64,000 nt of DNA from Cyrtodaria siliqua (Eukaryota > Mollusca > Bivalvia > Adapedonta > Hiatellidae), in the NCBI GenBank assembly GCA_037043455.1, contig JAWPHD010001439.1, forward strand, positions 124,001-188,000, in the 5' to 3' direction. This document shows positions 57,380-64,000 of the stretch, piece by piece (positions within the stretch are counted from its first letter, which is position 1; the number at the start of each line of letters is the position of its first letter). The translations under genes were made by a program, and so were the position numbers. The notes below the pieces were generated by a model that ran no database searches, was not told the origin of the DNA, and worked only from the letters and a program-made list of their open reading frames with translations.

Positions 57380-58754
57380 TAATATACATATGGAAAGCCG
57401 TAGTGGACCCTAAGTTTATTATACGGTATTACCTGCACACCACACTTTCCTACGAATTATCTCTGGATTCACGTTAAGTCTTATAAATTAATGGAAATGC
57501 AGAGATTATACAAGCAGTATAATCCACCGAAATCGTAAAATACAATTCAGTTAAACATATAGATAAAAGTATAATAATTGCGGGGTCCATATGCTTATAA
57601 CCACAAGAATATGTGTAGCCTGTTTGACAATACACAAGTTCGAAAAATATAATAATATGAACACCTCACGCTAGTCTACGCCCATTGTTAATTCAGTATT
57701 ACGCCATTATTCAAAATATATCCCCAGTTTTGAATTGTATGTGGTTTTTTAACGAATATACCTACCCACCCCTCCCCACCCCTCCCCATCATACCCCCAA
57801 CCCCGTATATAGGCAAGAGTTTGGGTTTTGCAGTACTAGTATACAGAAGGAGGTTTTCATGTCGTATCCCAGTGTCTAACAATGTTATATGATCTTATCA
57901 GTACCAACCTTTAGAAAATAAAACATGCCATATTACGAGTGTAAGTAGTATACATTTAACATTACAGTTTACTTTATTAATTGTTTAAATACATATGTAT
58001 CATGTAATCTACATTTAGCTATGGTACAAACACGAAAACAATCAGTAATAGATAGAGTCTGGTCTCAGCGAGTTGATTTATTTAAACACTGAGGTGGGCG
58101 TAGATAGACTCTATCTGTTTTGTAGTATGATACACTTAGTGACCCAGTCCATACTTTAACTTTCATTTCTTGGAAGTTAGAGTATGGTAAGTAGTTCACT
58201 CATATCAGTCCGATAAACAAATAGTTGATGATGTATCCAAATTGGTCCGGATACAAATATAATGTTGCTTTTGCCCCTCCTGTTGTCCTGTGTTGACGTT
58301 GAACGCTAAATTTGCTTGAATTCTGTTTAAAAGTAACTGACCCCATAATACCATACCGGCCATCCCCTCCGCACTCTACCCAATCCCTGGGCAGACGTCA
58401 AAGTTTGAAGTAATAAAATTGCATGTTATTTATCTTTCATAGACGAGTATATATGCAAAGTTATATGCAAACAATAAAAAACTATAGCGTATTGAATTTA
58501 TTGCACCTCCCTTTATGCAAATATTATCCCCTTTATGTATTTTATAATTCCTTTAGTGAATATGACCATTTGATGCCCCTTTCTCCATTTCGCAAGAGTG
58601 ACGTAGGAGAGATAAAGAATCCTTTTAAAAGGAACGGCTTGCCTTATTAAGTAACTATAATGAGGAGGTAGGGCCAAAAGGGGAATCTCAAAACATAATT
58701 CGTTTCAGTACTGTTAAGATAACAACATTTCGCTAATAACAGCATAACAAAATA
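57380..58754. other. No gene recognised
   Basis: A C-rich tract near 57762-57802. Small hairpins at 58045-58120 ('agatagagtct...agactctatct') and 58150-58190 ('ccatactttaac...gttagagtatgg'). Upstream exons of the candidate gene may be here but none is clear. Confidence 0.45.
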
Positions 58755-59865
58755 AAGAAATATTAAAAGATTTGACAGGGAAAGTAGCGTTCAAGGAGGA
58801 CAGTCAACCACAAAACACAGAAACAAACACGCAAACAGACAAACAAGAAAGCAAAAGTAATAATACCACATCACAAACACACAAGGGTTGACTATAGGGC
58901 TACCCACTTCGAACGGTCAGTGGCAAAGTAGGCCACTGGGGGTTTAAACCGGTTCTAGGGTGCACCAAACCTCACACTTACATTACTGTCATCCATTTAA
59001 AACAGGACAGTGTAAATAAAAAAATCCCCGCCATGATCTAATCTCTAACCAACAAGGCTGCATCAATAGGCAATATAAGTAAAACACAAATATGCTCGTG
59101 TAAATATAATACAAAAAACCAATAGCCTAGAAAGTCACAATGAAGGTACTCAATTACTTGGCAGAAGCCAGAACAACAAGAGAATACACCATTAAGGGCA
59201 CGACAAGAAAGATCATAGACAAACATCAAACGCCACCGTCCCAATGGGGTTTAGGTAGGCGTCATCATAGGGTCCACAGCCTGTCCGGTCATCGTACAAT
59301 GAAAGAAGAAAGCATAGTGGCGAACTGTAAAAGGGTCCACCACCAAGCATGCAGTACGTTGCAAAATGATAGGGTCATAACCTCTTTTGATAAACTTTTT
59401 AACAAGTTTAACAACGATAGTATGAAAGTGATCATGACCAACAATCTTACGAAGTTTATAAATCACATCACCATAGACGTCAGGTTGTGATAGTCCTTGT
59501 CGCAGAAGAGTCCTTAAATTACTTTTATATTTGGAAAGAAGATCAGGGTTACGATAATACAATTTTGCAAAGGTTTTACGAAGTTTATGGTAACGGTAAC
59601 CCTGATTGAGTAGCCTTTTAGTTATACAAAGATTACGAATATTAAAGTCCTCAACTCGAGTACAAGCTCTTGAAAAACGAATAAGTTGAGATACATACAC
59701 CCCATAAGAAGTTGCTCGGGGAACATCCCCATCCAAGTGGGGATAATTAACAATGTCAAAATTAAAATCATCTCTCTTGTCATATATTGTCAAATATTTC
59801 ACCATTTTCAATCGAGAGATCTAAATCAAGAAAAGAAGCGTTATTATCTCGTTAATATTACAAGC
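58755..59865 (-). mobile_element. Family-P retroelement, copy D (longest 3' part)
   Basis: The 3' end near 58755 ('gaaatattaaaagatttgac') and the full set of shared blocks. It extends upstream to 'SFLDLDLSIENGE'-type sequence near 59860, where it is truncated. Confidence 0.87.
59251..59811 (-). pseudogene. Family-P RT, C-terminal part (copy D)
   Basis: 186 codons, the best-preserved frame of the family here: 'TIYDKRDDFNFDIVNYPHLD', 'GVYVSQLIRFSRACTRVEDF', 'LLNQGYRYHKLRKTFAKLYY', 'LLRQGLSQPDVYGDVIYKLR' and 'YDPIILQRTACLVVDPFTV'. A frameshift just upstream separates it from the end of the catalytic core. Confidence 0.75.
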
Positions 59866-60984
59866 CCTTTATATCCTGTAATATCAATAACTTTGACACC
59901 AACTATAGGTGACACCAACTATAGGTGTCAAACCTATGAAATAGTCCATGGTCGAATCAGTAGACTGCTTCACTATGCATGTCCCGGTTCATAGGAGCAA
60001 AGCATTGTGTGATCAATCTACTTTTAGATTGTATTATTAATGTATTCTGTTTCAATTTAACAAATATAATAATACATAAACAAAGAAGGACATTTAACAT
60101 AAAATACTACATCTGTTCACAATCATTGAATAATGATGGAATATCTAAAGAAATTAGCATCATCGTGTCAACAAATGTGTCAATCCTATCTTTGGAGTGG
60201 ACCATTCTTTGGCGGGAAAACGTACACATCTAGGTGTAACACGCCCATTGATTGTTGCATTGAGTTGTGTGTGAATTAAAAGTTAAATGCCATGTTGTCA
60301 TTGATATCTAGGCACAAATTAAAAATGAATAACTTACATTCTCATCACAAATGACACATATGCTGCCAAAACATCCATAACAAAATGGGGGTCATGTATC
60401 TTCTAAGAAAGAACTTGTCTCATGAATTAATGCTCTCTTTAAAAACATAAACACTGAGATGCCAAAACATTGTATTTATACACTCATTTCCATATAAGCA
60501 AAACAACTAAAAACTTACAATTTTAACATGACACTTCTTGGAAAATGTAACAAATAAATGCATGAATGAATGATGTTTTACGACACGTCGACACAAACAT
60601 AGGTCATATTGTGCGCAAAAACTGATGAAAAGTGGTAAATAGAAATTAATGTTATTCAAATGTAACAAATAAATCAACAATGTGATATAAACCAAAAATA
60701 GCACTTTAAATGAGTGAAAATGCCTTTTTTTACAAAAAGAAATGAGAATTATTTATTGACCGCCATTATGCGACTACTCCAGGCCGACACTTCCTGTGTT
60801 GCAATGGGTGTGCTACACCTCTCTCTGTGTAGATGAAGCGGTTACTTCCGTAGCCTGATTCCAAGCGGTTACTTCCGTAGCCTGATTCCCACGGAACCAC
60901 TTCCGCTGAAAAACCGAAATGAGTATATAGGTTAGCACTCGAAGTTGCAAGCCGAAAAAGGTAACTGGTCAACTCGTACTTACA
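59866..60984. other. No gene recognised
   Basis: Short tandem pairs: 'gacaccaactataggt' twice near 59895-59925, and a 27-bp unit 'agcggttacttccgtagcct' + 'gattccc' twice near 60837-60890. No coding signal. Confidence 0.5.
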
Positions 60985-61730
60985 AACACGCAAACAGACA
61001 AACAAGAAGGCAAAGGCAATAAAAAAAAAGTAAAGGACATCACGAACACAAACGGGTTGACAATAGGGCTACCGCCTTGGAAGGTCAACCTCACTCTTAC
61101 CCTATTGTCATCCAATACAACAGGACAGTGTAAATAAAGATATCTCCGCCAGGTTATATTCTCTGACAAACAATGCAGCATTAATGGGCAATATAAGTAT
61201 GACACATAAATGATCATGTATATATAAATGTAAAAAACAAATGCCTAGAAAACCAAAAAGCAAGTACTCATTGACTTGGCAGAAGCCAGAGCAACAAGAG
61301 AACCAACTATTAAGGATATGACATAACTAGATTTAAGACAAGCATCAGACGCTACCGTCCTGTGAGGATTTAGGTAGACGTCATCATAGGGTCCACAATC
61401 TGACCTGTCATCGCACAAAAAGAGGAAAGCATAGTGGCGAACAGTAAATGGGCAACCATTAAACATGCAATGCGTTGTAAAATAATAGGGCCATAACCTC
61501 TTTTGATCAACTTGTAGCCCTATTGTCAACCCTTTTGTGTTTGTGATATCGTTTGTATTTATTATTACTTTTGCCTTCTTGTTTGTCTGTTTGCGTGTTT
61601 GTTTCTGTGTTTTGTGGTTGACTGTCCTCCTTGAATGCTACTTTCCCTGTCCGATGTTTTTTATATTTCTTGTTAACAAGTTTAATAAAGATTTTATGAA
61701 AGTAATAATGACCAAGGATCTTATGAAATT
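60985..61730 (-). mobile_element. Family-P retroelement, copy G (split by copy H)
   Basis: Diverged family-P 3' sequence from about 60985 to 61512, continuing after a nested fragment at 61669-61730 ('ttaacaagtttaataaagat'). Its immediate 3' end is missing and joins unrelated sequence near 60985. Confidence 0.75.
61513..61668 (+). mobile_element. Family-P fragment, copy H, nested in copy G
   Basis: The 3' terminal ~156 bp in opposite orientation: 'tagccctattgtcaaccctt' ... 'ctttccctgtccgatgtttt' + 'ttatatttctt'. Shared sequence 'aactt/acaag' at the edges suggests insertion into copy G. Confidence 0.8.
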
Positions 61731-61769
61731 AGAAAAGAAGATTTTCCCACTATGTATCTCTAATTAAAA

Positions 61770-62095
61770 CGGTGATCCAATGGGCGGGACATAATGTGAC
61801 CCCAGTGTTATCATTGAACAAACTTGATAGAGAACAATGTTTATGCTGCATACAATATATGAAACTTATAAGCCTTGTGGTTTCAGGTTTAAATGTTTCC
61901 ATATATAATTATATGCAAACCAAGTGGCCCCAGGCATGAAGCCAAATTTGACCCCAGGGTCACCATTTGATCACCTTGGCAAATAACTATACGTTTATTC
62001 TAAATATAATACATGAGAGCTTTATACATTGTGGTTTGAGAGCAGAAGATGTTTCAAAACTGTCCCTATATGTAAAACACGTGACCCCTTGAGAG
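61770..62095 (-). repeat. Fragment of the ~165-bp tandem family
   Basis: 'gaccccagtgttatcattga', 'ttgaccccagggtcaccatt' and 'acatgagagctttatacatt' match diverged units of 23235-25787. Confidence 0.75.
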
Positions 62096-64000
62096 CGGTC
62101 AAGACTTTCGGCCAGTATAGCTAAAGCCTCGAAGTCTGTGCTCATTATCAGATAATGACGCGTGCATATTGAAACGTGCAGCGGGGCTCATCTAAATATG
62201 ATAAAACAAGATGATAGTGTGAAGGCCACTTTATACAAACTAAACATCAATATACTCTCTACTTATCTTCAGATAATCTAAACTAAATAATGTTTATCAT
62301 ATGACATAATCTAAAATAAATAATGTTTATCATATGACATCATGTTATTTACTAAAACAGTGAGTAGGATTGTACAAACACAGTCAGGTGCCTCATTCTG
62401 TATAAATATAAAATATAACATGATATCCTATAAATGATCGGACGATTTAACTATATTTGTTTTGGAAGCATAGTATCGTGCAACTTTAATGTTGTTATCC
62501 AATACTGTATCATCTTTTTCATCTTTATCTTTCTTATTATAATAGATGGTACGGCGATTTTTAATGTGCTAACTTCCAAAAGTATGTATGTTTCATTTCA
62601 ATATTGTTAGCTGTGTGACTAAATTGTTGAGGCCATACTTCAACCTTGAATTCACAAACCATTGCGAATATGCTTAGACTTAGCTCAAGATGCAAATTAC
62701 AATCACAAATATTTCTATAATGTTTAAGGATAAACGTTCTTAGCGAGCTGTTATGTATAAATATGACTAATAAATACTAATACATAGCCTTCATATGACT
62801 GCTTATCTCTACAGGTCATATTTGTGATATTTGTGAACGAAATTTGAGTACTTGAGCTCATGTCTAGGAATAAATTGAAGAATGGTTGGTGAATTCTAGG
62901 CCAGAGCTACAGTTTAAAACAGAAGCAATACTCGTATCAAAGTGTTTTAGAGGTTGGTAACTCGACATGGTTCTGTTTTCTACGCCTTAAAATGTAAGAA
63001 CCTAGATAAGAACGTTATCGTTAATGATGAAGTTGAATGATTTGTGACTTTCTGTTTCAACAACTATGTTATATTCAATGGCATTTTGGTTTGCACTTTA
63101 GAAGTGCCAGCCTATATACTGACTTCAGTATTTATTTCCGGTTAAGGTACTCAGCTCGCAAAGGCAGCTTGTCAGTTCTGGAAATCCTATCCCCGTGAAA
63201 GAAATCTCATAATTTTTCAAAATGTGAATGGTCGTGATTGAAGTCTAACGCTATTTAAATCGCTTGACATTTGATAATTTTCTTTAGCCGCATTTGACTT
63301 TCTTTAGCCTTTGGATATTTGGCTAATGCTTAGTGTCAGCCTTGAAAACTCATGATCCTTCACAGCAAAGTCATATAGAGTTATTTTTATTTTCTGTTGA
63401 TTCTTTTTTTACCCATACAGTAGGTAACGGTGGTATAGTAGTCGTCCTACAGGAGGACAGCTATAGTTTTGTTTATTCTCACACTGTAATATGGTGCATT
63501 ATGTAACTGCCCACCTCAATCCCTCAAACCCACCCACCCACTATCAACTCAATTGTTAAAATAGCGTTTTCAGTTGTTTACTCCAAAATTACATGTACAT
63601 CCACTTTGAACCCTCGCATACCAACCACTCCCACACACCCACCACACACAAACAAACTTATTGGCTCTAAAACGGGGCTGGTTTTGGTTTTACCATCAAC
63701 TGATCTTTTGTGTGTGAGGAGTAGAACACTTATTTTATTCTATTTTGTTTTAAATGTTTGTTTCTGTGTTACACCACACTTATTGTCACTCCTCAAATAT
63801 TCTTTTACAACATGTTGCACATTTTCCCGAGAATATAAAGCATATCTCTGCTCATCCTATTCATATACGCCCATGCAACCGTTCCATTTCCTCATTTTGT
63901 GTATACTGTGCATAGGCACATAGTTCATAGCTCTCCCATCTATGTTATCAGACTCCGTCAACTCCAACAATACCCTGTGCCTAAATTTTCACAATTTTCT
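62096..64000. other. No gene recognised
   Basis: AT-rich with a 33-bp direct pair 'aataatgtttatcatatgac' at 62288 and 62321. The 105-codon frame at 63606-63923 begins in a Pro/Thr-rich cac/acc repeat and shows no domain. Confidence 0.5.

Noticed and set aside
57427..57480. Upstream exon with donor 'gcag/gtaatac' on the - strand
   Set aside because: Its only open frame ends in phase 1, and joining it to the exon at 57359 gives a stop; the phase-0 reading has a nearby stop.
63606..63923. 105-codon frame near the right end
   Set aside because: Starts in a Pro/Thr-coding simple repeat and shows no domain, signal peptide with cleavage site, or splice context.

Overview
The window is AT-rich nuclear DNA from an animal, most likely a bivalve mollusc. 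The organism call is an inference. It rests on spliced exons, LINEs with Transposase_22-type ORF1 and EEP/RT ORF2, a tRNA-headed SINE with a 'ttgggcaagacactt' central domain, stem-loop elements carrying (CCGT)n runs and 'aagatggccgcc' units, and many fold-back MITEs, a mix I associate with bivalves. There are no operons and no bacterial-type genes. Most of the longer open frames lie inside repeats.

Host genes are few. (1) On the + strand, two exons (16793-16916 and 28537-28675) join in phase across an 11.6-kb intron. They encode the last eight cysteines of a small beta-microseminoprotein (PSP94)-like secreted protein and are followed by a poly(A) signal. The signal-peptide exon was not found. 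(2) On the - strand, 43186-43908 is the last exon of an apolipoprotein-L-like gene. It has a clean splice acceptor and a probable small upstream exon at about 44008-44049, and it carries a one-base frameshift in a run of eight A. (3) On the - strand, two phase-0 exons (57359-57258 and 56534-56412) form a candidate gene I cannot identify.

The rest is layered mobile DNA. 2895-6000 (-) is a broken Ty3/gypsy element (gag, protease end, RT with YLND in place of YLDD). 6462-7038 is a tandem dimer of a 278-bp repeat. 7227-13765 (+) is an almost full-length LINE split by three later insertions, one of them a TTAA-flanked MITE whose removal restores the reading frame exactly. The large host intron holds a fold-back MITE, a 320-bp tandem element (19160-21075), and a second, 5'-truncated LINE (22461-28249). 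That LINE is itself split by copies of an RT family, one of which carries a further 2.5-kb insertion. The LINE landed inside a tandem array whose units each carry a 3' splice-site-like sequence; the last unit supplies the acceptor of the final exon.

28.7-43 kb holds degraded RT elements, dispersed modules in opposite orientations (15.9/36.8 kb and 6.5/31.4 kb), tandem duplications and three fold-back elements. 44.3-49.6 kb is bounded by 42-bp inverted repeats with TTA on both sides and contains a 580-bp palindrome and a 44-bp minisatellite. 50.8-52.7 kb is a 35-bp minisatellite in which most units contain a perfect AP-1 motif. 53-64 kb holds hairpins, further copies of the RT family and long stretches where I see no gene.
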